Counted from the first letter of the stretch, positions 1 through 9,245 are shown. The stretch: 64,000 nucleotides of DNA from an uncultured Clostridia bacterium (GCA_905235815.1 CAJOMT010000001.1:1-64000), one strand, 5' to 3'. A program made the numbers and translations. Notes: generated from the letters alone by a model not told the origin.

Positions 1-621
1 GAAGTTGACGCCGCTTATGAGGCGCTTGAAAACGCTTTCAACGGCTTGGTAGAGTTCGGCGACAATACCGAACTTGTGGTGCTCATCGATGATTGTCAGG
101 TGTATGAAGAAGAAAATTACACTTCGGGCAGTTGGGCGGAATTTGCAGAGGCACTTGCCGATGCTCTCTCCGCAAGCGAACAAAAACTCGTTCAGGAAGA
201 ATACGACTCGGCGAGAGACGAGTTGTTATCGGCTGAAGAAGCTCTTGTATCTGTCGTCGAACTGAAAGCGGCTATCGCTTCTACCATAGACGAAGATGCG
301 TATACCGCCATCTCCGTACTCGTTTGGAAAGAGGCAAAGACCGAAGCACAACTTATTCTCGACAATCCTGACGCAACCGCCGAGGAAATAGCCGAGGCAG
401 TCGCAAAAATAGAGGCTGCAAAAGAGGCGCTCGTAGAGGTCGTTCCCGATGAAGGGGAAAGCGGTAGCGAGTCTGAAAGCGACTCCGAGTCTTATTCGGA
501 AGATAGCGAAAACAAACCTGCAGCTGCAGGCTGTATGAGCGCAATAGGCGGATTTGGTTACCTTGCAATTGCGGCAATATTCTCAACTTTGATATTTGTG
601 TTCAGAAGGAGAAGAGAATAA
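1..621 (+). CDS. C-terminal part of a cell-surface protein with FIVAR-like helical repeats and a C-terminal TM anchor (5' truncated by window edge)
   Basis: Frame 1 is open from base 1 (EVDAAYEALENAFNGL...). FIVAR-like repeats (AYTAISVLVWKEAKTEAQLILDNPDATAEEIAEAVAKIEAAKEAL), Ser/Glu-rich spacer, then AAAGCMSAIGGFGYLAIAAIFSTLIFVFRRRRE. Confidence 0.8.
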   Translation, partial: EVDAAYEALENAFNGLVEFGDNTELVVLIDDCQVYEEENYTSGSWAEFAEALADALSASEQKLVQEEYDSARDELLSAEEALVSVVELKAAIASTIDEDAYTAISVLVWKEAKTEAQLILDNPDATAEEIAEAVAKIEAAKEALVEVVPDEGESGSESESDSESYSEDSENKPAAAGCMSAIGGFGYLAIAAIFSTLIFVFRRRRE

Positions 622-725
622 CATAGCTGCGTAAATATATCGGCATTATCGTTGCCTCAGTTTTGTTTTTGCCTTTTCAACTATTGGATTACAGTAAAAG
701 TAGAAAATTATTTTGGAGAGTATAA

Positions 726-3700
726 ATGAAAAAATTTTTTAAGAAAAGTGTTGCAATTGCTGCTTTATCCGCATGTGTTTGTGCGTCTGCAATTGGATTT
801 ATTACTTTGCGAGATGCAGATAGTAAAATTGTACACGCAAAGGAGAATGATATCGTGGATGAGTTTTTAATTTCGAGTTGGCTGAATTATTATAGCACTG
901 ACGTAAAATCATATGAGGAACAGACTGAGGAATTGGCAAAATCCGGAATTAATTTTCAATGGCATACTGCATACGCCGCAGCCTGTCCTCCTGCAGGTAA
1001 CCTTGTCGTCCCTTCTTATGAAGAAATCGAAGAACTTTATTCCCGATACGGGATAAAATATCTTTATGATACTACAACAAAAAAATACGACGCGGCGTTG
1101 ATGGAAAAATTAGATAACTGCATCGGTTACTATATAAAAGACGAGCCTTCTGCCGCTCAATTTCAGATGACTAAAGAAAGCTATGACGATTATCTGAAAA
1201 AAGATCCGTCGAGGATGCCTTATGTAAATCTGTATCCGAATTATGCCGGCACGACGGCGCTCGGCGGCACCTTTTCCGATTATGTAAATAATTGGATTGA
1301 ACTTATCGGTTCGGAGAATATGGAATATCTCTATTACGATCATTATCCGTTTACTGCGACCGAAACGGTGCGTTCCACTTACTTTTCGGATATGGAAACG
1401 ATAAGGAAAGCGGCTTATGTAAACGGCAGAATAAAAACGGGCGGTTTTTCACAGACCGGCTGGTGGTCGGGAATGAGAAAACCAAACGAGGACGAATTGC
1501 GCTGGAATCTCAACACCTTTATTGCATACGGTTTCAAGAGCATTTCGCATTTCTGTTGGGTTGCGCCAAAGCAGGTGTCGCTACAAGACGGCGGCGAAGA
1601 TATGCGAGATCACATTATCGACCAGTATGGCAATAAAACCGAGATATACGACGCAATGGTGAACTATAACTGGCAGATTCGTCAACTCGGGCAGTTGCTT
1701 ATGGGTATAGACTGCGCTCACGCATATCACAGCGGGGCAAATACGCCGCAGGGTACGGAAGTTTTGCCCAAGAGTTTTTTCATTCAACCCGAAGATAAAA
1801 ATTCAGATTATATCATAAGCTTGTTCTATTCCAAAGACGACAGCGATAAGTATGTGATGATAATGAATAACTCTACGAGTCAAAAAAAGACGGGGAGTTT
1901 CACGATAGATCTCACTTGCGGCGTAAAATCGCTTACCGCATATTCAACTACTATCGATCCGAATAATCTTCCCGATCCCGAGAATTTGAAAAACACGTTA
2001 GGTGCGCTTCGTGAAGATACGATAGACGTATCGAGCGGCCGCATAGTCGGAGAATTTTTGCCGGGAGAGGTCAAGATATATAAAATAAACGGGGACAACG
2101 TCGTCATAAGCGAAGGCGTAACGACGCCGGAGATAGCGCTTAAAAGCGGTACTTATATAGGCGGTATAAAAGTCGCAGTTCGCTCCGCTCAACCCAATGT
2201 GAAAATGTATTACACTTTGGACGGAAGTTTCCCGCGTGTAGACGCAAACGGAAATCCGCTCGGCACGACTTCGCTTTACGAAGGTCCTATCGAAGTGGGT
2301 ACTAACGGCGAGTGGAAATATTACGGACTACGTGTTGCGGCAGTACTTAATGGCGAATATTCGCAACTTGCCGAAGCCGATTACTTTATATCGGACGGTA
2401 CCAGAAATGTAACTCTCGGCGCAGCGGTAGAGTTCTACGACAAACAATTTGAAAATCGTATTTCCGTAGATAACGAGAACAAGGAAAACGTGAGCGGAAG
2501 CGTCGTTACGGACGGGGCTCATGATCCGTATACTGAAGTGTTTACGAAAAAAGATGCCAACGGCAATAATACCATAAACGGTTGGGCGCTCGTCGATATA
2601 GGCGAAGTAACTACGGTAAACAAGATAATTACTTCGTTTTGGGGAGTTTGGGAGTTTGAAGACGTCATTATCCAGACTTCCGTAGACAAAAAAACGTGGA
2701 CTACCGTGTTCAATAACGATACCGACGGATCAATGTCGTCCGTCACGGGAGAAGTCGGCAAAGATGGTAAGTATGTTGATGAGATGTATTCCGGTCAAGT
2801 CTTTAATATAGAGCCGCGTAGCGTTCGCTATATAAGGGTGTATAACGTAGGCGTAGGCGGCGGCATATTATCCGGTAAAAGTATATGGCAAGAGATATCC
2901 GCTTTCAGTGAATTTGACGCTGGGGAACATGCCGAAATGCTGCTTACCGAAAATTCGGATATATCTTCGTGGAATAAACTCGGAAACTCCGATTGGACTT
3001 TACAAGGCGGCGTTTTATCCGTATCCGGAACGGGAGATTGGAACAGAGCGATTGTCTTTAACGAAAAGAAGTTTAAAAACTTTATCGTAGAAGGCACTTT
3101 TTCAATGACGGACGTAACGCCGGGACTTGTAGGCTTCGAACTCTATAAAACCACGCCTACGGGGCTACTTAACGGTAATAACGGTTATGTGGTATTCGTT
3201 CAGCACGACGGAAGAGTCGGCGCCTATGACGGCGTCAACGGCGGATCGTTTGAGTTTGGCGCAGCAAACGCATATGCGACCAATTTCACTCCTGACGAAT
3301 TTACTTTCCGAGTTACAAGCATAAACGATCTTATATGTATAACAATAAATGGCGAGCCTGCCTTTTCCGTGAGAAATCCGAGGGCAAATATGGATGCCGG
3401 ATATATAGCCATACACGCCGGAACCATAGGTATTTCAGTGCGAGACGTATGGGTAATGGGACTTGACGAAAGTAACAATATCTCTGCGATGAATTTCGAG
3501 GATTGCCTGTACGAGCAGACTGAAACGGTGGAAAGAGCGGTAAAAATCTATGAAGAAAAGAGCGTGGCAATTTCAGCGCTTCCGTCAGAAGTAACTTTTG
3601 TTACCGTTGGCAAAAAAGAAATTTCTGTACATGTATCAGATTGGGAATGCGACGACTACGTGAGAACGAGTGCGGGGTGGAATACCTTTACTGCCGTTAT

Positions 3701-4514
3701 AGACGAGAGTTCTTTAAACGGCGTCGCTAACATTTTCAACCTTACGGCTACCGCGAGGGTATGGGTTTCCGAGGGCTTTGACGGAACTACGTTGCAACGC
3801 TATATAAGCATAGTAGAATCTTTGGACCCCTACGATTTTACTCCCGAAAGTTGGAAGGAAGTCGAACAGAAATATCAAACTGCGTTGGAAATATTAAACG
3901 ATCCGTTTACTGTTCAGAATTCTGTAAACGTTGCGTCTTACCAACTGTATGACGCCATAAACGCTTTGGTTAACGTCAATCAGAATAAAGACGCTTTGAG
4001 TGAACTGATAAATTCTTGCACATACGAGAGGGCAAATTATACTTCGGTTTCATTTGAAAACTACGAGAGATATTTGCAGATTGCGAGAGAAGTCGAATCC
4101 GACAATCTTGCTACGCAGGCGGAAATAAACGAGGCGATGAAAAATCTGCGCAAGGCAGTTTTAAACTTGGTTCCCTTATACGATAAAACCATTTTGGCTG
4201 CCGAAGTGGCGAGGTTAAAGGCGATAGACGTTTCATTATATACCGCAGAGAGCGTTTCAAAACTTACGGCTGCTATCTCACAGGCTGAAAATGTCTTGGC
4301 GATGGATAGCGTTACGGTAGCCGTCGGAAAACTTGCCGAAGACGATCTTAAAGCGGCAGAAAACGGCTTAAAGCCCATAAATAGCGATTCTTCACAAGAT
4401 TCGTCCGCGAAAGACAATAAAAAGGGCTGCGGGGGTGCAGTCGGCGGAAATATTGCTTTAACTGTGATGGGAGCGGCTGCGATCATAGCATTAAAAAAAC
4501 GTAAAAAGGACTAA
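726..4514 (+). CDS. Large secreted/surface multidomain protein: signal peptide, TIM-barrel glycosidase-like N-terminus, chitobiase/hexosaminidase C-terminal-like domain, F5/8-type-C-like domain, FIVAR repeats, C-terminal GC-TM-KKRKK anchor
   Basis: 1262-aa ORF. N-terminal signal sequence MKKFFKKSVAIAALSACVCASAIG; KMYYTLDGSFP motif; INKIITSFWGVWEFEDVIIQTSVDKKTW...RYIRVYNVG discoidin-like; FIVAR repeats; C-terminus KKGCGGAVGGNIALTVMGAAAIIALKKRKKD. Confidence 0.75.
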   Translation: MKKFFKKSVAIAALSACVCASAIGFITLRDADSKIVHAKENDIVDEFLISSWLNYYSTDVKSYEEQTEELAKSGINFQWHTAYAAACPPAGNLVVPSYEEIEELYSRYGIKYLYDTTTKKYDAALMEKLDNCIGYYIKDEPSAAQFQMTKESYDDYLKKDPSRMPYVNLYPNYAGTTALGGTFSDYVNNWIELIGSENMEYLYYDHYPFTATETVRSTYFSDMETIRKAAYVNGRIKTGGFSQTGWWSGMRKPNEDELRWNLNTFIAYGFKSISHFCWVAPKQVSLQDGGEDMRDHIIDQYGNKTEIYDAMVNYNWQIRQLGQLLMGIDCAHAYHSGANTPQGTEVLPKSFFIQPEDKNSDYIISLFYSKDDSDKYVMIMNNSTSQKKTGSFTIDLTCGVKSLTAYSTTIDPNNLPDPENLKNTLGALREDTIDVSSGRIVGEFLPGEVKIYKINGDNVVISEGVTTPEIALKSGTYIGGIKVAVRSAQPNVKMYYTLDGSFPRVDANGNPLGTTSLYEGPIEVGTNGEWKYYGLRVAAVLNGEYSQLAEADYFISDGTRNVTLGAAVEFYDKQFENRISVDNENKENVSGSVVTDGAHDPYTEVFTKKDANGNNTINGWALVDIGEVTTVNKIITSFWGVWEFEDVIIQTSVDKKTWTTVFNNDTDGSMSSVTGEVGKDGKYVDEMYSGQVFNIEPRSVRYIRVYNVGVGGGILSGKSIWQEISAFSEFDAGEHAEMLLTENSDISSWNKLGNSDWTLQGGVLSVSGTGDWNRAIVFNEKKFKNFIVEGTFSMTDVTPGLVGFELYKTTPTGLLNGNNGYVVFVQHDGRVGAYDGVNGGSFEFGAANAYATNFTPDEFTFRVTSINDLICITINGEPAFSVRNPRANMDAGYIAIHAGTIGISVRDVWVMGLDESNNISAMNFEDCLYEQTETVERAVKIYEEKSVAISALPSEVTFVTVGKKEISVHVSDWECDDYVRTSAGWNTFTAVIDESSLNGVANIFNLTATARVWVSEGFDGTTLQRYISIVESLDPYDFTPESWKEVEQKYQTALEILNDPFTVQNSVNVASYQLYDAINALVNVNQNKDALSELINSCTYERANYTSVSFENYERYLQIAREVESDNLATQAEINEAMKNLRKAVLNLVPLYDKTILAAEVARLKAIDVSLYTAESVSKLTAAISQAENVLAMDSVTVAVGKLAEDDLKAAENGLKPINSDSSQDSSAKDNKKGCGGAVGGNIALTVMGAAAIIALKKRKKD

Positions 4515-4530
4515 AAATAATTTTTAATTA

Positions 4531-4575
4531 CAAAAATGCGTAGTGAAAAATTTAGTATTCAACTACGCATTTTTG
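4531..4575 (+). terminator. Intrinsic terminator / hairpin
   Basis: CAAAAATGCGTAGT...ACTACGCATTTTTG, 14-bp perfect stem directly after the surface protein gene. Confidence 0.7.
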
Positions 4576-4597
4576 TAAAAATCAAGGAATAGTAAAA

Positions 4598-6964
4598 ATG
4601 AAAGCGTCTGTTCAATTTAAAAACGGTAGCACCGTAATTAACGTCAACGGTAAATCATTAACTCCTATGGCGTTTACGCCCCACGCTTTTACAAGAGATC
4701 GTGAGTATTTACGTCAATTGGGAGAGGCAGGCATAGAAGTGTTTTTCTTGATCTGTGATTTGCCATGGTTAAACAGTCACGCCATTGAGCAACTCGAAGA
4801 AGACACAAAAATTTTAGTAGAATCCGTGCCCGAAGCAAAAATCTTTTTGCGTTTGGGTATGCATCCACCCGCTTCTTGGGTAGACGAACATCCGGACGAG
4901 CGCATGCAATACAATGACGGCGAGTGTATCGAATGTGACGTCGTCACCGAAAGTTATCAAGGCCGTTACAGCGGAATGTATGCATTATATTCCGATTTGT
5001 GGCGTAAAGACGCAGGCGAAGAACTTTTAAAATTTATGGAATACCTGCAAAAGTCGCCTTACGTGGAACATTATATAGGAATTTTCTTTGCCGGTGGAAA
5101 CACGTCCGAATGGTATCCTGCCACGAAGTTGACTATTCCCGCAGGGGAGTATGCAGGATACAATATGGACGCGGCTGTGGCTGCTGGGATTTTGCCCGAT
5201 TTAAAAGCCCGTGGGGAACGTTACGCGTATAATGCGCGTTCTGCCACGCAAATAGAACACGAGAATTATATTGGCGATACAAGTCCGGCTTTCGCAAGAG
5301 AATTTTCAAGGTATTTAACTGAAAAATATGGTACCGAACAAAATTTAAAGAAGCGCTGGAAAGATGATGACGCTTGTTTGTCGGAGCCGAAAATACCGGG
5401 TTTAAGCGAACGCTTTTTTACCACAATGGACGGGCAAGTGTTGACGAATATGGTTCTCGGCTTGCCTGCGCCGCAAAACGGCGACACAAACGTCGGTATG
5501 TTTTTAAATACTGATGAGTATCAAAACGTATCCGATTTTTATCGCGCTTTCCACTTGGGGGCTGCAAACTCTATAATTTATTTCGGGGAATTGTTAAAAA
5601 AGCATTATCCCCAGTACTTGACGGGCTCATTTTACGGGTATTTCGGTTCGTTGGATTATTTCAATATGCCGATGTGCGCCGGCGGACGGAAAATTCTGGA
5701 TTCCGGTGCGATAGATATTCTGGCTTGTCCAAACAATTATTTAGACAGACAGCCCGGCGGATATGCTTGTCAACGTGTTATGCAGGACTCTTTCCGTATA
5801 AGGGGACGTATGTTTTTCTCGGAAGACGATACGAGAACGCATTTAGACGGTACGCTATATCGTAATTCTATGCAAATGTTTGATAAGCAGGACTCTATCA
5901 ATGCTATGAAACGAGATTTCGGCAGGGATATTTGCGAAGATATTTACGGCTGGTGGTTTGATCAGGTAGAAGCGGGGCGGTATAAGGACGAGGCTTTGTA
6001 TGCGCTTATAAAACGTCAGCAAGCGATTGCTAAGGCGGCTTTTTCGGTTTCGAGAGTAAAGCATAATGAAATAGCTGTTTTATACGATGAAGAATCGGTG
6101 CATTGTGTGCCGCAGGACGTGAGTTTCCGTATCAACGAACTGTATAGAACGTTGGAATTGCCTCGTATCGGCGCACCCGTTGATTATTATTATCAAAAAG
6201 ACCTTGAACTTGCGGCAATGCCGAATTATAAACTGTATATCTTTATGAATTGTTTTTCGCTAAGTAACTCTGATCGTAAGGCAATTTATAAAAAAATCAA
6301 ACAAAGCGGAGCCACGGCATTGTTCTTGTATGCGCAAGGGTTTATCAATCCGGATAAAGATAAAAAATTGGACGTCGGAAATATCGAAGAATTAACCGGA
6401 ATAAAGATGACTCAGAAAAATGAGGCTGTTTTAACAAGTTTCCGCTTAAATTCCGACTATGCCGAGATTATCGGTTGCGACGATAGAAAACTGTACGGAA
6501 ATATTGATAGAATGCCAATGAACGGTTGCGGTTTGATTTATGCGGCGCAGCAACCTTACGCATATCCGTTCTTTCTTCCTGTCGACAATGATGCGGACGT
6601 ATTGGCTCGATTTGCGCAAAATGGCGAGCCGGCCCTTGTAATGAAGAATATTGACGGATTCACATCGATATTTTCAGGTACTTATTGGTTGTCGAGCGAT
6701 ATCGTTCGAGCGATAGCAAAGGAGGCGGGTTGCCATATTTATCAATCGCAAGGAGATTACATTTTTGCGAACGAGTCGTTTGTGACCATTCATGCGAAAG
6801 AACACGGCACAAAGACAATCGAATTCAAACAGCCCTGTTCGCCTTTTGAAGTGTACGAGGGCAAATTGTACGGCGAAAACGTAAAACATATAAGTTTTGA
6901 TATGAAAATAGGGGAAACGAAGATGTTTGCAATTTCTGACGCAGTTAAGGAGAAATTACAATGA
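4598..6964 (+). CDS. Putative cytoplasmic glycoside hydrolase (beta-galactosidase/GH42-like architecture)
   Basis: 788-aa ORF without signal peptide; TIM-barrel-like N-terminus (FTPHAFTRDREYLRQLGEAGIEVFFLICD), later Rossmann-like trimerisation-type region (ALFLYAQGFIN), small beta C-terminus. Overlaps murQ start by 4 nt. Confidence 0.6.
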   Translation: MKASVQFKNGSTVINVNGKSLTPMAFTPHAFTRDREYLRQLGEAGIEVFFLICDLPWLNSHAIEQLEEDTKILVESVPEAKIFLRLGMHPPASWVDEHPDERMQYNDGECIECDVVTESYQGRYSGMYALYSDLWRKDAGEELLKFMEYLQKSPYVEHYIGIFFAGGNTSEWYPATKLTIPAGEYAGYNMDAAVAAGILPDLKARGERYAYNARSATQIEHENYIGDTSPAFAREFSRYLTEKYGTEQNLKKRWKDDDACLSEPKIPGLSERFFTTMDGQVLTNMVLGLPAPQNGDTNVGMFLNTDEYQNVSDFYRAFHLGAANSIIYFGELLKKHYPQYLTGSFYGYFGSLDYFNMPMCAGGRKILDSGAIDILACPNNYLDRQPGGYACQRVMQDSFRIRGRMFFSEDDTRTHLDGTLYRNSMQMFDKQDSINAMKRDFGRDICEDIYGWWFDQVEAGRYKDEALYALIKRQQAIAKAAFSVSRVKHNEIAVLYDEESVHCVPQDVSFRINELYRTLELPRIGAPVDYYYQKDLELAAMPNYKLYIFMNCFSLSNSDRKAIYKKIKQSGATALFLYAQGFINPDKDKKLDVGNIEELTGIKMTQKNEAVLTSFRLNSDYAEIIGCDDRKLYGNIDRMPMNGCGLIYAAQQPYAYPFFLPVDNDADVLARFAQNGEPALVMKNIDGFTSIFSGTYWLSSDIVRAIAKEAGCHIYQSQGDYIFANESFVTIHAKEHGTKTIEFKQPCSPFEVYEGKLYGENVKHISFDMKIGETKMFAISDAVKEKLQ

Positions 6965-7860
6965 CGCAACGTATGACAGAACAAAATAATCGTCGCTCTG
7001 AAAATTTTTCGGAAAAATCGACGCTTGAAATGTTACAAATTATAAATGAAGAAGATAAAACTATTGCTTTAGCGGTCGAGAAGTCTCTTCCTGCGATTGC
7101 GAAAGCTGCCGATTTGGCGGTGACAAATCTTCGCAAGGGCGGTAGAATGTTTTACGTCGGAGCAGGCACGAGCGGCCGTTTGGGTATTGTAGACGCAGGC
7201 GAGTTGCCTTGTACCTTTGGCGTAGAACATGATACGGTGCAGGCAATTATTGCGGGAGGTCCGACAGCAGTATACGACGCCGCAATGGGAGACGAGGACG
7301 ATAAAGAATGCGGCGAGTCTGAAATGACTCAAAGAAACGTCGGAAGCTCAGACGTTATTGTAGGTATTACCGCAAGCGGCCGTACGCCTTACGTATTGGG
7401 CGCAATAGAAGCGGGGAAAAGACTTGGCGCGGTCACTATCGGAATCTGCAATAATTCAGACAGTCCGCTCGCGAAGGCAGCAGACGTCGCAATCGTTGCC
7501 GATACAGGACCTGAGGTTATCGAGGGTTCTACTCGTATGAAAGCCGGCACTTCTCAAAAGATGATTTTAAATATGCTGTCAACCGTCATTATGTCGCAAC
7601 TCGGCTATGTATATAAAAATTATATGGTAAGAATGGTACCTAATAATGAAAAATTATATGCAAGAGCCATACACATAACTTCAAAATGTACGGGAGAAGA
7701 TGAAAGCACTTGCGAAAAAGTGCTTAAAGAGAGTGGTTGGAAAATCGACGAGGCAATCGTAATGCTTGCGTGCGGAGTGGATAATCAGAACGCAAGTCGC
7801 TTGTTAGAGGAAAATCAACACGTAGTCGGCAAGGTATTAAAAGTTAACGGTGAAAAATAA
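6961..7860 (+). CDS. murQ: N-acetylmuramic acid 6-phosphate etherase
   Basis: SIS-domain motifs FYVGAGTSGRLGIVDAGELPCTFG and PEVIEGSTRMKAGTSQKMILNMLST; C-terminal UBA-like helix region. Confidence 0.95.
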   Translation: MTQRMTEQNNRRSENFSEKSTLEMLQIINEEDKTIALAVEKSLPAIAKAADLAVTNLRKGGRMFYVGAGTSGRLGIVDAGELPCTFGVEHDTVQAIIAGGPTAVYDAAMGDEDDKECGESEMTQRNVGSSDVIVGITASGRTPYVLGAIEAGKRLGAVTIGICNNSDSPLAKAADVAIVADTGPEVIEGSTRMKAGTSQKMILNMLSTVIMSQLGYVYKNYMVRMVPNNEKLYARAIHITSKCTGEDESTCEKVLKESGWKIDEAIVMLACGVDNQNASRLLEENQHVVGKVLKVNGEK

Positions 7861-8783
7861 TGATAAACTACGTAATCGGCATTGACGGCGGAGGCACTAA
7901 GGCGCATTTATGCGCGGCAGATCTCGACGGAAATTTATTATACGAAAGTTTCGGTGGGGGGACGAATTTATGTTCTTCCACGCAGGCACAGGTAAGAGAG
8001 GTTTTGTCTAACTTGATTGAATCGTGCAAACAAACGTTAGGCGGCGTTGCGCCTTTGGGTATTTGTATCGGTTCGGGCGGAATTGTAAATCAGGATTCCA
8101 TAGACCAAATGAAGGAAATCCTTTTAGAGGTCGGCGGTACGGAAAACGTTTTCGTGTTCCACGACGCATTTATAGCGTTAAAGGCGCATTTAGGCTCAGA
8201 TGCGGGGATCTCTATAACGGCAGGTACGGGAACTATTTGTCTTGCGCAAAATAGTAATGGAAGAACGATGAGAATTTCCGGATGGGGGCATCTCTTTTCC
8301 GACGAGGGCAGCGCTTATTACATTGCAAAAAAAGCGCTTGAAAAAATTTGCCAGGCGCACGATAAGAGAATTGCCGAGACTCGCTTAACAGCCGCTTTAA
8401 TACAAAAGGTCGGTGCGAGCGATTTCGATGATTTGATTGCAAAAATTTATATGGACTATCACGAAAAAGGACGATTTGCGTCGTTGGCGCGCGTGGTAGA
8501 CGAAGTTGCAAAAACAAACGATGTCGCCGCATGCGCAGTTTTGGAGGATTCGGCTGAACAGTTGTTTGATATTTGCCGTTTTGCGGCGGATAATCTATTT
8601 GAAAAGTCAGAGCGGTTCCGCATTGTTAAAAACGGCAGCGTATTAACGCAAAATGCTTTTGTAAGTCAGCATTTCGAAAGACTTATGAAGCAAGTTTACC
8701 CGAACTGTTCTTTAGAGGTTTGCGACAGAAAGGCCGTTTGGGGAGCGGTATATCATGCAATTAGTGCAGTAGGTGGCAAATAG
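7860..8783 (+). CDS. BadF/BadG/BcrA/BcrD-type ATPase family kinase (probable N-acetylglucosamine/N-acetylmuramate kinase)
   Basis: YVIGIDGGGTKAHLCAADLDG, ISITAGTGTICLAQ, ISGWGHLFSDEGSAYYIAKKAL motifs; start overlaps murQ stop (TAATG). Confidence 0.85.
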   Translation: MINYVIGIDGGGTKAHLCAADLDGNLLYESFGGGTNLCSSTQAQVREVLSNLIESCKQTLGGVAPLGICIGSGGIVNQDSIDQMKEILLEVGGTENVFVFHDAFIALKAHLGSDAGISITAGTGTICLAQNSNGRTMRISGWGHLFSDEGSAYYIAKKALEKICQAHDKRIAETRLTAALIQKVGASDFDDLIAKIYMDYHEKGRFASLARVVDEVAKTNDVAACAVLEDSAEQLFDICRFAADNLFEKSERFRIVKNGSVLTQNAFVSQHFERLMKQVYPNCSLEVCDRKAVWGAVYHAISAVGGK

Positions 8784-8922
8784 CGTTTTTATTAATGATT
8801 TGATTTATAAAGACGCCAAAAAATTCAAAAATGGAGATAAAGGGATTTTGCCGAGATACCTCGGCAAGATACTTTTGCTAACGCAAAAGATATACGAACG
8901 ACAAGCGTAACTAGTGCAAAGT

Positions 8923-8984
8923 TTTATCTCCACCATAACAAAAAAGGACGCTTTGGCGTCCTTTTTTGTTATGGTGGAGATAAA
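8923..8984. repeat. Perfect 62-bp palindrome (29-bp arms, 4-nt loop) with tRNA-Ala 3'-end sequence at its outer ends
   Basis: TTTATCTCCACCATAACAAAAAAGGACGC-TTTG-GCGTCCTTTTTTGTTATGGTGGAGATAAA; arms match exactly. Confidence 0.9.
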
Positions 8985-9196
8985 GGGACTCGCTCCGCTC
9001 GGCTTATACAATATGCTCATATTAACCGCTTGTCCTTCGCTTTCGCTCGGACATATTGCGGTTGTTTATGTTTCCGTTGCCTCGCTATCACGCCTGTGCA
9101 GCAAACGACCGTTTCATCGGTCGTTTGGTCGCAAAGTTCTATACCGGAAAAGAATACCCGTTTACTTTGCGACTTCCTGCCCGTTCGAGTCCCTTT
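8982..9196. repeat. ~215-bp hairpin-rich element bounded by 11-bp perfect terminal inverted repeats (AAAGGGACTCG / CGAGTCCCTTT) that match the tRNA-Ala T-arm
   Basis: TIRs at 8982-8992 and 9186-9196; internal inverted repeats 9024-9029/9058-9063, 9103-9111/9118-9126, 9128-9136/9165-9173. Confidence 0.6.
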
Positions 9197-9207
9197 TTGG
9201 GCATAAA

Positions 9208-9245
9208 AAATAACAGATAGGGTAAAAACACCCTATCTGTTATTT
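9208..9245 (-). terminator. Intrinsic terminator of the tRNA-Ala gene
   Basis: AAATAACAGATAGGGT-AAAAAC-ACCCTATCTGTTATTT, 16-bp stem directly 3' of the tRNA CCA on the minus strand. Confidence 0.8.

Noticed and set aside
8805-9213. ORFs 8805-9020 (-) and 8914-9213 (+) with near-identical peptides (FISTITKKDAxASFFVMVEIK)
   Set aside because: The shared peptide is produced by the palindrome and tRNA-derived repeats read on both strands. No RBS or protein family was seen.
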